Position numbers and translations under genes: made by a program. The notes under the pieces were generated by a model. It had not been told where the DNA came from. It worked only from the letters and a program-made list of their open reading frames with translations, and searched no databases. This document shows, in pieces, positions 18,241-27,195 of a DNA stretch of 64,000 nt (its first letter is position 1; every line of letters begins with the position of its first letter). Origin of the DNA: AG-12 sp027319585 (GTDB taxonomy: Bacteria; Chloroflexota; Dormibacteria; Aeolococcales; Bog-877); assembly GCA_027319585.1 (NCBI GenBank), contig DAHVMY010000001.1, positions 1-64,000 on the forward strand, given 5' to 3'.

Positions 18241-18432
18241 TCAGGCGGTCTTGGTGGAAGTGCGCAGACAGCGGGTGCACACGCGCATCTTCTGGGCCAG
18301 CCCGCCGCCCCTGGGGGCGATGTGGGCCGTCACCAGGTTGGGCATGAAGCGCCGCTTGGTGTGGACCTTGGAATGGCTGACATTGTTGCCTGCCACCGGC
18401 CCCTTGCCGCAGATCTCGCAACGCTTCGCCAT
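18241..18432 (-). CDS. rpmB: Ribosomal protein bL28
   Basis: 63 aa. MAKRCEICGKGP, the HSKVHTKRRFMPNL segment and VCTRCLRTS show L28 with a full set of four zinc-type cysteines (CEIC, CTRC). ATG start with ACGAGG upstream. It is a single gene, convergent with ribH and divergent from the Asp23 gene. In many Firmicutes and Actinobacteria rpmB lies opposite the Asp23-fakA-recG genes exactly like this. Confidence 0.97.
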   Translation of the reverse strand: MAKRCEICGKGPVAGNNVSHSKVHTKRRFMPNLVTAHIAPRGGGLAQKMRVCTRCLRTSTKTA

Positions 18433-18575
18433 GGCAACCTCGTTTCAGTGATCATGGGAGCACCTGACCCCAACCGGGCCGGGCGTATCATTCCGGCCGC
18501 AGTTTATCAGTCGCAGGCGATGGTGCCGGTCGCGCAATTCGAATTCGGCTAGACCAGCTCAGGAGATTCCGCCCC

Positions 18576-18962
18576 TTGCCCACCAACAGTGCACTGCTCA
18601 GGACCCACCCTCTGGGGACCGTCGAGCTGTCCCCGCGGGTCGTGTCCACCCTGGCGGCGCGGCTGGCGGCGGACTGCCCGGGGGTCGTCGGCATGGCCGG
18701 GCGGGGGCTGCGGGACGGGCTGGCGGAGCTGCTGAATCGGGACAGCTTCGAGCGTGGCGTCGATCTTTCGCTCGAGGATGATGGGATTCGTTTGGACCTG
18801 TTCGTGATCGTTGAGCATGGCGCGCGGGTGCTGGAGGTCGCCCACGCGCTCATGGGAGCGGTGGCGGCGGGGCTGGAGCTCCACCTGGGAGTGCGGGTGC
18901 TGGAGGTGAACGTCAACGTCCAGGGGATCAGGGCACGTGAGGGATCGGCAAATGGCTGCTAG
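18576..18962 (+). CDS. Asp23/Gls24 family protein
   Basis: 128 aa. LGTVELSPRVVSTLAARLAADCPGVVGM and the C-terminal HLGVRVLEVNVNVQGI are typical of the Asp23 (alkaline-shock) family. The precise role is unknown; the linked fakA suggests a tie to fatty-acid or envelope metabolism. Start is TTG at 18576 with AGGAG ten bases upstream. The stop overlaps fakA. Confidence 0.88.
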   Translation: MPTNSALLRTHPLGTVELSPRVVSTLAARLAADCPGVVGMAGRGLRDGLAELLNRDSFERGVDLSLEDDGIRLDLFVIVEHGARVLEVAHALMGAVAAGLELHLGVRVLEVNVNVQGIRAREGSANGC

Positions 18963-20628
18963 CAGCGCACCCGCGGCGTTGCCCAACGCCGTCACCGGTG
19001 CCGGCCTCCGGTATGGACTGGAGCGGGCACTGGGCCGCCTGCTTGAGCAGCGTGAACGGATCAACGACCTCAATGTCTTCCCGGTGCCGGACGGGGACAC
19101 CGGCACCAACATGCACCTGACCCTGGAGGCAGCGCTTGCGGCGGCCGCCCAGCTCCCGGCCCAGACATCGGTCGCGGCCGTGGCCGCGGCGGCTGCTCAC
19201 GGATCGCTGATGGGGGCGCGCGGCAACTCTGGGGTGATCCTCTCCCAGGTCCTGAGAGGGGTGGCCGCCGGATGCGAGCAGGCAGATGAGATGGGGCCGG
19301 AGATGCTCGCGCGGGCGTTGTCCGAGGGGTCGAAGGTCGCGTACGCCGCCGTCAAGCGTCCCGTGGAAGGCACGATCCTCACGGTGGTTAGGGAAGCCGC
19401 GGAGGCCGCGACCCGGTCAGCGGCCGACCACCAGCCGATCGCCGACGTGCTCCAGGCGGCCGTTGCAGGCGCCTGGGACGCGGTCGAGCGCAGCCGCGAG
19501 CAGATGGAGGTGCTGCGCGACGCCGGCGTGGTTGACGCCGGCGGCTTCGGGCTGGCGGTGATCCTGTCGGCGCTCTCCGAGGCGTTGGGAAGTGGCGACT
19601 CCGCCTGGCCCGACGCGATCCAGGTCGAGCCCGGTCCCCCGCTCGGTGAGCCGTCGCACGGGCCCGCCGGGGTCACGGCCTTCAGCGCCCCCCATGCCGG
19701 CTATGGATACTGCACCGAGTTCAGCCTGGTGGGGGCGCAGATGGACCCCCTGGAGGTCCGGGCCCGGCTGGGCGAAGAGGCCGAGGACGACTCGGCGCTG
19801 GTGGTCGGCGACCCCGGGCTCCTGCACGTGCACATCCATACCCACGAGCCCTGGGAGGTGCTCACCCGGGCCGCGGAGCTCGGACGCATCGAGCGGCTGA
19901 AGGTTGAGGATATGACCAGCCAGCACGACGAGGCCCGGCGCCGCCACGGCCGCGGCGCCCGCGAGGCTCGCCTGGCTCTGGGGGTGGTGGTGGTGGCGCC
20001 CGGCTTCGGTTTCCACCAGCTGCTTCTGGGCTTGGGCGCCGCCGCGGTGGTCGAGGGCGGCCAGAGCATGAACCCAACCACCGCGGAGCTGCTGCGCGGA
20101 ATCGATGAGGCGCAGGCGGATGAGATCATCCTGCTGCCCAACAATCCCAACCTCGTGCTCGGAGCCGAGCAGGCGGCTCGGGTCAGCCGTCGTGAGGTGG
20201 CGGTGGTCCCCACCCGCAACCTACCCCAGGGGGTGGCGGCGCTGTTGGCCTTCGACCCTGATGCCACTCTCGCCGTCAACCGCCAGCGGATGCAGCGGGA
20301 GATGGCTCGGGTCCATGCGATCGAGGTCACCAGCGCGGTCAAGGACAGCAAGTTCGCGGGCGGCCCCATCGCCCGGGGAGACGCCATCGCCCTGCTGGAC
20401 GGGGAACTGGTGGCCGCGGGAAGAGACACCCCCGAGGTGGTGCTGGCCGCCCTCGACCGGCTCACCGACGCCGGAGTCGAGGTGATCACGCTCTACCGGG
20501 GGGCGCGGGTCCAGGTTGCCGAGGCTGAGAAGTTGGAGCAGATGATCAGGGACCGGTTCCCCGATTGGGAGGTGGAGCGTCATGATGGCGGCCAGGACCT
20601 CTACCCCTACATCATCTCGGCGGAGTAG
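18952..20628 (+). CDS. fakA: Fatty acid kinase subunit FakA (DAK2 domain / YloV)
   Basis: 558 aa ATP-binding subunit that phosphorylates exogenous fatty acids held by FakB. The N-terminal DhaL/DAK2 domain (about 15-205) has NDLNVFPVPDGDTGTNM, which holds the Mg-binding aspartates, and GARGNSGVILSQ. The middle and C-terminal DegV-like parts carry YCTEF and EIILLPNNPN. ATG at 18952 with GAGGG eight bases before is preferred over GTG at 18937. fakB follows after three bases. Confidence 0.92.
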   Translation: MAASSAPAALPNAVTGAGLRYGLERALGRLLEQRERINDLNVFPVPDGDTGTNMHLTLEAALAAAAQLPAQTSVAAVAAAAAHGSLMGARGNSGVILSQVLRGVAAGCEQADEMGPEMLARALSEGSKVAYAAVKRPVEGTILTVVREAAEAATRSAADHQPIADVLQAAVAGAWDAVERSREQMEVLRDAGVVDAGGFGLAVILSALSEALGSGDSAWPDAIQVEPGPPLGEPSHGPAGVTAFSAPHAGYGYCTEFSLVGAQMDPLEVRARLGEEAEDDSALVVGDPGLLHVHIHTHEPWEVLTRAAELGRIERLKVEDMTSQHDEARRRHGRGAREARLALGVVVVAPGFGFHQLLLGLGAAAVVEGGQSMNPTTAELLRGIDEAQADEIILLPNNPNLVLGAEQAARVSRREVAVVPTRNLPQGVAALLAFDPDATLAVNRQRMQREMARVHAIEVTSAVKDSKFAGGPIARGDAIALLDGELVAAGRDTPEVVLAALDRLTDAGVEVITLYRGARVQVAEAEKLEQMIRDRFPDWEVERHDGGQDLYPYIISAE

Positions 20629-20631
20629 CCG

Positions 20632-21477
20632 ATGACGGTGAGAGTGGTGACCGACAGCACCTGTGACCTGCCGGCGGAGCTGCGGGAGAGCGCTGGGATA
20701 GTGACCGTTCCTCTGCGGCTGCACTTTCAGGACGTGGTCTTTCGCGATCGGGTGGACATGACCGACGAGCAGTTCGTGAGCCGGCTGGTGGACGCCAAGG
20801 CTCCGCCCAGCACCTCGCAACCCCCTCCCGGTGACTTCGAGACCGTCTACCGCCAGCTCTTCGATGAGGGCGCCGATGAGATCATCTCGGTTCACATTGC
20901 CGCCGCTTTGAGTGGCACCGTGAGCTCGGCGACCATCGCCGCCCAGGCGGTCGATCCGCAGCGGATCCATGTGGTCGACAGCCGGACCGTGAGCCTGGGG
21001 ACCGGGTTCCTGGTGCTGGAGGCGGTGGCCCGGGCGGCGGCCGGCGATGCAGCGCCGGCGATCGTCGACCGGCTGGCCACCATGCCCGACCGGGTCGGCA
21101 TCATCTGCCTGCTCGACACGTTGCGGTATCTGCTCCTGGGCGGCCGGATCGGCAAGGTCCGGGCCATGCTGGGAACGGCGTTGGCGATCAAGCCCCTGAT
21201 CGGCCTGGGACCGGACGGCTCGGTGGTGCCGCTGGGCCGGGTCCGCAGCCGCACCGGCGGCATCAGGCGGCTCGCCGAGTTGCTGGCCGAGCACCGTCCC
21301 CTGGAGCGCTGTGGGGTGATCTATGTGGGGGCCGCCGACGACGGGCTGCGCCTGGCCGAGGAGACCCGCCGGACGTATCCGCAGATGGAGGTGATCGCCC
21401 ACCACGCGAGCCCGGTACTCAGCACACACACCGGTCCCAGCACTCTCGCCTACTGCTATCTCGAGGGCGAGGGCTGA
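20632..21477 (+). CDS. fakB: DegV family fatty-acid-binding protein FakB
   Basis: 281 aa. VRVVTDSTCDLPAEL at the N-terminus, TSQPPPGDF near residue 62, SGTVSSATIAA and DSRTVSLGTGFLVLEA are the DegV signatures that cradle the fatty-acid carboxylate. It presents the acyl chain to FakA for phosphorylation. It lies directly behind fakA, which supports the assignment; exact chain preference is unknown. Confidence 0.93.
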   Translation: MTVRVVTDSTCDLPAELRESAGIVTVPLRLHFQDVVFRDRVDMTDEQFVSRLVDAKAPPSTSQPPPGDFETVYRQLFDEGADEIISVHIAAALSGTVSSATIAAQAVDPQRIHVVDSRTVSLGTGFLVLEAVARAAAGDAAPAIVDRLATMPDRVGIICLLDTLRYLLLGGRIGKVRAMLGTALAIKPLIGLGPDGSVVPLGRVRSRTGGIRRLAELLAEHRPLERCGVIYVGAADDGLRLAEETRRTYPQMEVIAHHASPVLSTHTGPSTLAYCYLEGEG

Positions 21478-21496
21478 GGCCCCAGGCGCAGCGGCG

Positions 21497-23581
21497 ATGG
21501 CCGTGACGACTCCGGCGTCCGCGGCTCCTGCGGTCCGGGCCCTCGACACCCCGCTGGACTCGCTGCCGCGGATCTCGCAGGAGCGGAGACAGGGCCTGCG
21601 CCGCATGGGGCTGCGGACGGTGGAGGATCTGCTCCGGCATTTCCCAACGCGGCACGAGGATCAGCGGGCCAGGATGGCGGTGGCCCAGCTGCGCGCTGGT
21701 TCCAGCGCCACCGTGGAGGTCACGGTGCTGAGCCTGCGGGCGCGGCAATCCCGGCACCGCCGCATGGAGCTTCTCGAGGGCCAGGTGTCGGACCAGACCG
21801 GTCGCGCCGAGGTCATCTGGTTCAACCAGCCCCACCTGCGCCGCATCCTCCACGAGGGCGATCGGGTGACCCTGCACGGGCCCGTCGTGGCCGGCAGGCA
21901 TGGCCTTCCCCAGTTGAAGAACCCGGAGGTGGAGCGGGATCGCCGTTCCGTTCAGCAGTCGAAGGTGGGGGTGCTGGTCCCCACCTATCCGGAGACGGCC
22001 AAGGTCACATCGCGTTGGCTGCGCGCGGTGGTGGCGGAGCACCTGGACCTGGCCGACACCGCGGCCGAGACCCTGCCGGCCGCGGTCCGCGAGGCCGAGC
22101 AGCTGCTCGGCCTCGGGCAGGCGCTGCGGCAGATGCACTTTCCCGCAGACCAAGAGGAGTTGGATCGGGCTCGGGAGCGCTTCGGCTTCGAGGAGCTCTT
22201 CTTCCCCCAGCTGGCGGCGCTGCTGTCACGGCGACAGCGCCTGGCCCGGACCGGGACCCGCAGCCCCTACGACATCCAGGTCGCCCGGCAGTTCGTGGCC
22301 GCGCTGCCATTTCGCCTGACCCAGGCCCAGCGCCGCTCCGCCCACGAGATCCTGATCGACCTGGATCGGCCGTCGCCGATGAACCGGCTCCTCCAGGGTG
22401 ACGTGGGATCGGGCAAGACCGTGGTCGCCGCCATGGCGGCGCGGATGGCGATCGCGGCGGGCCATCAGGTGGTGTTGATGGCGCCCACGGAGATCCTGGC
22501 CCGGCAGCATCACGAGACCCTGCGCGAGCTGCTGAGCCCGTTCGAGATCTGGCCCCGGCTGCTGGTCGGCAGCACCCGGACGAGCCAGCGGCGGGAGATC
22601 CTCGCGGGCCTCGCCGCCGGCGCGGACAAGCTGGTGGTCGGCACCCATGCCCTCATCGAGGACGAGGTGGCGCTGCCCCAGCTCGGGCTGTGCATCGTGG
22701 ATGAGCAGCATCGGTTCGGGGTCGCGCAACGGCTCAAGCTCCGGGACAAGGCGGCCGCGAACCCGGACTTCCTGTCCATGACCGCGACCCCGATCCCGCG
22801 CTCCCTCAGCCTCACCCTCTACGGGGATCTCGACGTCAGTCAGATCCAAGAGATGCCCCCGCACCGGCGTCCGGTCGAAACCCGGCTGGTCGAGCCCGGG
22901 GATCGTCAGAACGCGTACGACTTCATCCGTCAGGAGGTCCGGAGAGGTCGCCAGGGTTTCATCATCTGCCCCCTGATCGAGGACGCTCCGGGCCAGGAGG
23001 CGCGCTCGGCGACCGCGGAATACGAGCGGCTGAGCCGCGAGGTGCTGCCCGACCTGCGCCTGGTGCTGATCCATGGAAGGTTGCCGACGCGGCAGAAGCA
23101 GGAGCGCATGGCGGCGTTCGCCGCCGGCGAGTTCGACCTTCTGGTCGCGACCAGCGTGATCGAGGTGGGGGTGGATGTTCCCAACGCCACCGTGATCGGG
23201 ATCGAGGGCGCTGACCGCTTTGGCCTGGCCCAGCTCCACCAGTTCAGGGGGAGGGTGGGACGGGGCGAGCACCAGTCGTACTGCCTGCTCTTCGCCGACG
23301 ACGGGGAGCCGTCGGGAAAAGCGCGCCTGCAGGCCCTGTTGGAGCACCAGGACGGCTTCGAGCTGGCCGAGATCGACCTTCGCCTGCGCGGTTCCGGGGA
23401 TCCCTACGGCCTGCGGCAGCACGGCTTTCCGGAGATGCGGGTGGGTGACCTGCTCGACGATGGGCTGAGGGAGCGTGCGCGGGCCGCCGCCGAGCGGGTG
23501 CTGGCCGGCGATCCCAACCTCACCGATCCCACCCTGCGCAACGGGATCAAGGGATATCAGGTGGTTTTCGAGTTCGACTGA
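21497..23581 (+). CDS. recG: ATP-dependent DNA helicase RecG
   Basis: 694 aa branch-migration helicase acting on stalled forks. Wedge (OB) domain about 50-175 (LLRHFPTRHED), Walker A GDVGSGKT near residue 302, helicase motif II in the RecG/Mfd form VDEQHRFGV, motif III TATPIPRSL, motif VI region HQFRGRVGRGEHQSYC, and the C-terminal helical-hairpin motif RLRGSGDPYGLRQHG. Length is normal. It follows fakB by 19 bases, a common neighbourhood. Confidence 0.96.
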   Translation: MAVTTPASAAPAVRALDTPLDSLPRISQERRQGLRRMGLRTVEDLLRHFPTRHEDQRARMAVAQLRAGSSATVEVTVLSLRARQSRHRRMELLEGQVSDQTGRAEVIWFNQPHLRRILHEGDRVTLHGPVVAGRHGLPQLKNPEVERDRRSVQQSKVGVLVPTYPETAKVTSRWLRAVVAEHLDLADTAAETLPAAVREAEQLLGLGQALRQMHFPADQEELDRARERFGFEELFFPQLAALLSRRQRLARTGTRSPYDIQVARQFVAALPFRLTQAQRRSAHEILIDLDRPSPMNRLLQGDVGSGKTVVAAMAARMAIAAGHQVVLMAPTEILARQHHETLRELLSPFEIWPRLLVGSTRTSQRREILAGLAAGADKLVVGTHALIEDEVALPQLGLCIVDEQHRFGVAQRLKLRDKAAANPDFLSMTATPIPRSLSLTLYGDLDVSQIQEMPPHRRPVETRLVEPGDRQNAYDFIRQEVRRGRQGFIICPLIEDAPGQEARSATAEYERLSREVLPDLRLVLIHGRLPTRQKQERMAAFAAGEFDLLVATSVIEVGVDVPNATVIGIEGADRFGLAQLHQFRGRVGRGEHQSYCLLFADDGEPSGKARLQALLEHQDGFELAEIDLRLRGSGDPYGLRQHGFPEMRVGDLLDDGLRERARAAAERVLAGDPNLTDPTLRNGIKGYQVVFEFD

Positions 23582-23634
23582 CCCGAACCCCGGCCCGCGT
23601 CGGCCCCGGGCGGCAGCGGTGGCTTACCAAGTGG

Positions 23635-23640
23635 GATAGT
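23635..23640 (+). promoter_or_regulatory. Candidate -10 element for a leaderless rsmD transcript
   Basis: GATAGT lies seven bases before the ATG at 23648, and no Shine-Dalgarno is present. A clear -35 is not seen. The spacing matches that of the glycosidase and CpaE-like genes, hence the proposal. Confidence 0.35.
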
Positions 23641-23647
23641 TGGGCCG

Positions 23648-24274
23648 ATGAGTGCAGTGACCAGCCGGGCCCGAACGCGGCGCTCCCGGTCCCCATCCGT
23701 TGGGGCCAGGCTGACCGGGGGAGAGGCCTCGGGCCGCCGTCTCGCGACGATCTCCGGCGACGGACTTCGAGCCTCGGCCGGGGTGGTGCGCGCGGCCTGC
23801 TTCAACATCCTCGGCGAGACGGTGGTGGGCGCCACCGTGGTCGACCTCTTCGCGGGCGCGGGCAGCCTGGGGCTGGAGGCGCTCTCGCGAGGCGCCCGGG
23901 CGGTCACCTTCGTGGAGGTGCGCCGTGAGCGAGCCGCCGTGGTGGTTCGGAATGCCGCCGCTCTGGGCTATGACCATCGCGCCCGGGTGGTGACCGGCGA
24001 CGCCCTCTCATGGCTGGGGTCGCACCGCCAGGATCTGATTCAGGCGGACCTGGTCCTGATGGATCCTCCGTACTCGGAGCCCGGGCCGGCACTCTGCCTG
24101 GCCGCTCTGGGCCGTCTGGGGAAGGTCGCGGCGGGCGACCCCACCTGGGCACCGCTGGTGGTGGTTGAGCATCACCGCCGGCTGCAGCTGCCCTTAACCG
24201 TAGCGGCGTTGCAGTGTGTGCGGAGCTCGCATTACGGCTCCACCCAGCTGTCCTTCTTCCGGAGGCTGCCATGA
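23648..24274 (+). CDS. rsmD: 16S rRNA (guanine966-N2)-methyltransferase RsmD
   Basis: 208 aa Rossmann-fold SAM methyltransferase. VRAACFNILGE near residue 50, VVDLFAGAGSLGLEALSRGA (SAM motif I) near 65-84, and the catalytic LMDPPYSEPG near 137 define RsmD. A basic N-terminal stretch of 20 residues precedes the domain. The stop overlaps the coaD start (ATGA), a very common rsmD-coaD pairing. Confidence 0.95.
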   Translation: MSAVTSRARTRRSRSPSVGARLTGGEASGRRLATISGDGLRASAGVVRAACFNILGETVVGATVVDLFAGAGSLGLEALSRGARAVTFVEVRRERAAVVVRNAAALGYDHRARVVTGDALSWLGSHRQDLIQADLVLMDPPYSEPGPALCLAALGRLGKVAAGDPTWAPLVVVEHHRRLQLPLTVAALQCVRSSHYGSTQLSFFRRLP

Positions 24275-24789
24275 CGGTAGCGGTCTATCCTGGCAGCTTC
24301 GACCCGATCCACAACGGCCATCTCGACGTCATCGCCCGCGCGGCCGAGATCTTTGACCGGGTGGTGGTCGGGGTGCTCGACAACGCCCTCAAGTCGTACC
24401 TCTTCTCGGCTGCGGAGCGGGCGGATCTGGTGCGCCGGAGTCTGCCCCCCGGCAGCTCGGTGGAGGTGGAACACTTCTCCGGGCTGGCCGTTTCGTTCGC
24501 CGTGGCCCAGCAGGCGACCGTGATCATCAGGGGCCTCCGCGCGGTCTCCGACCTTGACAGCGAGTTCCAGATGGCGCTGATGAACCGCCGCCTGGAACCC
24601 AGGGTCCACACTGTCTTTCTGACCACCGGTTTCGCCAACGTCTTTCTGAGCTCGTCTTTGATCAAGGACGTCTGCGCTCACGGAGGCGGCATCTCGGGGC
24701 TGGTCTCGCCGTCGGTCGAGGCCGCCCTCAGGCAGCGCTTGGCCCCGGCGGCCCCCGGTATCCCCGAACCATTTGAGGAGGCTAGATGA
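24271..24789 (+). CDS. coaD: Phosphopantetheine adenylyltransferase CoaD
   Basis: 172 aa enzyme making dephospho-CoA from 4'-phosphopantetheine and ATP. VYPGSFDPIHNGHLDVI contains the nucleotidyltransferase HxGH (HNGH). IRGLRAVSDLDSEFQMALMNRRL and VFLSSSLIKDVCAHGG, the latter with the SSSLIK ATP loop, are diagnostic. ATG at 24271 has GGAGG five bases upstream. It overlaps rsmD and the next gene by four bases each. Confidence 0.97.
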   Translation: MTVAVYPGSFDPIHNGHLDVIARAAEIFDRVVVGVLDNALKSYLFSAAERADLVRRSLPPGSSVEVEHFSGLAVSFAVAQQATVIIRGLRAVSDLDSEFQMALMNRRLEPRVHTVFLTTGFANVFLSSSLIKDVCAHGGGISGLVSPSVEAALRQRLAPAAPGIPEPFEEAR

Positions 24790-25319
24790 GCGACCGCAGC
24801 GACGAATACGACCTCGAGCCCGAGCCGGTATCGATCGTGGACCTGCTGGACCGTTTGGAGTCCCTGGTCAATCAGAGCCGCCGGGTGCCGCTCACTCCGA
24901 ACATCGTGGTCAACGAGGAGGAGATGCTGGACATCCTTGATCAGATCAGGGTCGGTCTCCCGGAGGAGATCAAGGAGTCCCGCATGCTGTTGGAGACCAG
25001 GGAGTCGCGACTGCGGGAGGCTCAGGAGCAGGCCGAGCAGGTCCTCGCAGCCGCCCAGGAGCGGGCCGAGAGGATGACCGATCAGCATGAGATCAGTCGG
25101 CGCGCGACCGCAGAGGCCGATGAGATCCTGACCGAGGCGCGCGAGCGCAGCCGCAAGATGCGCCGGGATGCCGACGACTATGCCCGCGAGCGCATGGAGG
25201 AGCTGGAGACTCAGCTCGCGTCGGCGCTCAACCAGGTGAGGCGCGGCTTGGAGACCCTGGAGGCGGGGCGCGAGGGTTCGGCCGAGGACAAGCCGAAGGG
25301 GCGGGGAAGGCGGCGCTGA
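24786..25319 (+). CDS. Coiled-coil protein, SepIVA/DivIVA-like
   Basis: 177 aa, highly charged. An N-terminal segment (EPVSIVDLLDRLESLVNQSRRVPL) is followed by a long Glu/Arg/Ala-rich helix (about 65-150) that should form a coiled coil, and a basic tail. The position between coaD and rpmF/rnc is that of the actinobacterial DivIVA-like SepIVA and of proteins often labelled as ATP-synthase-b-like; a role in envelope growth or division is inferred from position only. Confidence 0.6.
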   Translation: MSDRSDEYDLEPEPVSIVDLLDRLESLVNQSRRVPLTPNIVVNEEEMLDILDQIRVGLPEEIKESRMLLETRESRLREAQEQAEQVLAAAQERAERMTDQHEISRRATAEADEILTEARERSRKMRRDADDYARERMEELETQLASALNQVRRGLETLEAGREGSAEDKPKGRGRRR

Positions 25320-25356
25320 GCGTGCGCCCCGCTTCCTGCTAGACTCCGAACTCGTT

Positions 25357-25533
25357 ATGGCTCTACCCAAGGAACGGATCCCCAAGGCCCGGCGCGACCG
25401 CCGCCGCTCCCATCTGGCTCTCACCGCTCCCTCCCTGGCTCCGTGCCCGCGTTGCCGTCGGCCGCGCCGCCCGCACACTGTGTGCGGCAACTGCGGCTAT
25501 TACAAGGGCCGCGAGGTCATCGCGACTGAGTAG
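25357..25533 (+). CDS. rpmF: Ribosomal protein bL32
   Basis: 58 aa. MALPKERIPKARRDRRRSH at the N-terminus, then CPRC and CGNCGYYKGREV, the zinc-binding form of L32. The ATG at 25357 lacks a Shine-Dalgarno; TAGACT (25340-25345) lies 11 bases before it and may be a -10 element. The gene is short. In many genomes rpmF precedes the fatty-acid genes, as it does here with fabD. Confidence 0.95.
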   Translation: MALPKERIPKARRDRRRSHLALTAPSLAPCPRCRRPRRPHTVCGNCGYYKGREVIATE

Positions 25534-25557
25534 TTCGCGCACTCGGGCCGTCCAAGG

Positions 25558-26508
25558 TTGACCGGGGTCTCCTCCGGACTGGCCCTCCTCTTCCCGGGTC
25601 AGGGCGCCCAGCAAGCGGGCATGGGGGCTGCTCTGATAGCGGACGGATGCGACTTGGAGTTGCTCGAAGTCGCTCGCCAGGAGGGGATGGCGCTCGACCG
25701 TCTTCTGGTGGCCGGGACGGCTGAGGAGCTGCGCCCGACCGAGGTCGCCCAGCCGGCGCTCTACTACGTCGGGGTGGCACTGGCAAGGATCGTGCTCAGC
25801 CGCGGCGTGGCCCCCCGATTCGGGGCTGGCCACAGCCTCGGGGAGTACACCGCTCTGGCCGTGGCCGGGGCTATCGACCCTGCCGACGGGATGCGCCTCG
25901 TGATCGCGCGCGGCCGGCTGATGGCGGCGGCACCCGACGGGACCATGGCCGCCGTGCTGGGGCTGGAGCGCCAGCCGATGGAGGAGATCTGTCGTCAGGT
26001 GGAGTCCGCCGGTGAGATCTGCGTGATCGCCAACGACAACTGTCCCGGGCAGCTGGTCATCTCCGGCAGCCGGCCGGGGATCGAGGCTGCCGCGGAGGCC
26101 GCCAGGCAGGCCGGTGCCCGCCGGGTCGTGCCGCTCAGCGTTGGCGGGGCCTTTCACTCGCCGCTGATGGCTGATGCCGCGGCGGCCTTCGCGGCGGTGC
26201 TGGCCCAGGTCAAGATCCGGGATCCGCGGTGGCCGGTGGCATCGGGCTGCTCGGGCCAGCTGTCGACGACCGCGCAGGAGGTGCGCGACGGCTTGACGAG
26301 ACAGCTCGCCAGCCCCGTGCTGTGGACTACGACGGTGCTGGCCCTGACGCAGGCGGGCGCGACCGACTTTCTCGAGTGCGGCCCCGGCAACACCCTGGGG
26401 GCGCTGGTGCGCCGGATCGCCCCATCCTCCCGGGTGGCCTCGGCCAGCTCTCCCGACGGCGTCGATGCCGCCCTGGCGGCGCTCGGTGCCGACATCGGAG
26501 TGCGGTGA
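25558..26508 (+). CDS. fabD: Malonyl-CoA:ACP transacylase FabD
   Basis: 316 aa enzyme loading malonyl units onto ACP. LLFPGQGAQQAGMG near residue 10, the active-site serine in GHSLGEYTALAVAGA near residue 92, and AFHSPLMADA with the catalytic His are all present; ECGPGNTLGALVRRI closes the domain. Start is TTG at 25558, with only a weak ribosome-binding site. acpP follows after 388 bases; fabH, fabG and fabF are not in the window. Confidence 0.95.
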   Translation: MTGVSSGLALLFPGQGAQQAGMGAALIADGCDLELLEVARQEGMALDRLLVAGTAEELRPTEVAQPALYYVGVALARIVLSRGVAPRFGAGHSLGEYTALAVAGAIDPADGMRLVIARGRLMAAAPDGTMAAVLGLERQPMEEICRQVESAGEICVIANDNCPGQLVISGSRPGIEAAAEAARQAGARRVVPLSVGGAFHSPLMADAAAAFAAVLAQVKIRDPRWPVASGCSGQLSTTAQEVRDGLTRQLASPVLWTTTVLALTQAGATDFLECGPGNTLGALVRRIAPSSRVASASSPDGVDAALAALGADIGVR

Positions 26509-26896
26509 CCCGGGTGGCGCAGCGGCGGCGCCGACTACAATGACCGTCGAGTTGCGACGGCCCCCGACATGCTCCACCAGCGTCCGGGTACCCTTCGGCG
26601 CCAGCAGGTGAAGTCCTTCGTTCGCCGCCTGGTGGGGGGTCAGATCCCCAAGTCATCCACGGCCGGGCCTGCCGACCCCGGGAGGGTGGCGGCTGAGTCC
26701 AGTGCAGGCACGGCTGCCAGCGAAGGCCTTACCGTATTGCCCGGCGAGCGGCTGAGCGGCCAGCGGTCGCAGCCGGAGCCCGATTCGCGACAAGCGCAAC
26801 CGAGACCGGCCGGAGGTGGCTCCCCCGGGTCGGCGGATGCAGGCGGGACTAGAACTGGCAACCAGGCGGCCAAGCGCCGCGCAACGAGGGGTAAAG
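26509..26896 (+). other. 388-bp gene-free leader before acpP
   Basis: No gene is supported. TACAAT at 26536-26541 could be a -10 element, which would give a leader of about 350 bases for acpP. A frame opens at ATG 26569 and runs without stop into rnc, but its composition is shadow-like and it would cover all of acpP in another phase. Confidence 0.4.
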
Positions 26897-27145
26897 ATGG
26901 CAGACACGACCTGGGAAGGGTTTCAGGGGATAGTGGTGGAGCAGCTCGGGGTGGAGCTGGAACAGGTGACGCCCGAGGCGAACTTCGTGGAGGACCTGAA
27001 CGCGGATTCCCTGGATCTGGTGGAGCTGATCATGGCCTTCGAGGAGGCCTACGGCATGGAGATTCCGGACGAGGACGCGGAGAAGATTCAGACCGTGGGC
27101 CAAGCCTGGGATTACGTCAAGGAGCACCTGGACCTGACGAGCTGA
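26897..27145 (+). CDS. acpP: Acyl carrier protein
   Basis: 82 aa acidic carrier of fatty-acyl intermediates. The phosphopantetheine serine lies in NADSLDLVELIMAFEE near residue 38. FVEDLNADS and the C-terminal TVGQAWDYVKEHL are standard. ATG at 26897 has GAGGGG five to six bases upstream, a strong site. rnc follows at once. Confidence 0.97.
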   Translation: MADTTWEGFQGIVVEQLGVELEQVTPEANFVEDLNADSLDLVELIMAFEEAYGMEIPDEDAEKIQTVGQAWDYVKEHLDLTS

Positions 27146-27195
27146 CGCCGGCGGCGCCGGCCCGACGTCGGCGCTCCCGGACCACCCCCGAGGAG

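Noticed and set aside
26569..27195. Upstream extension of rnc from ATG 26569
   Set aside because: It would cover all of acpP in another phase and add about 210 residues of low-complexity sequence not found in RNase III.
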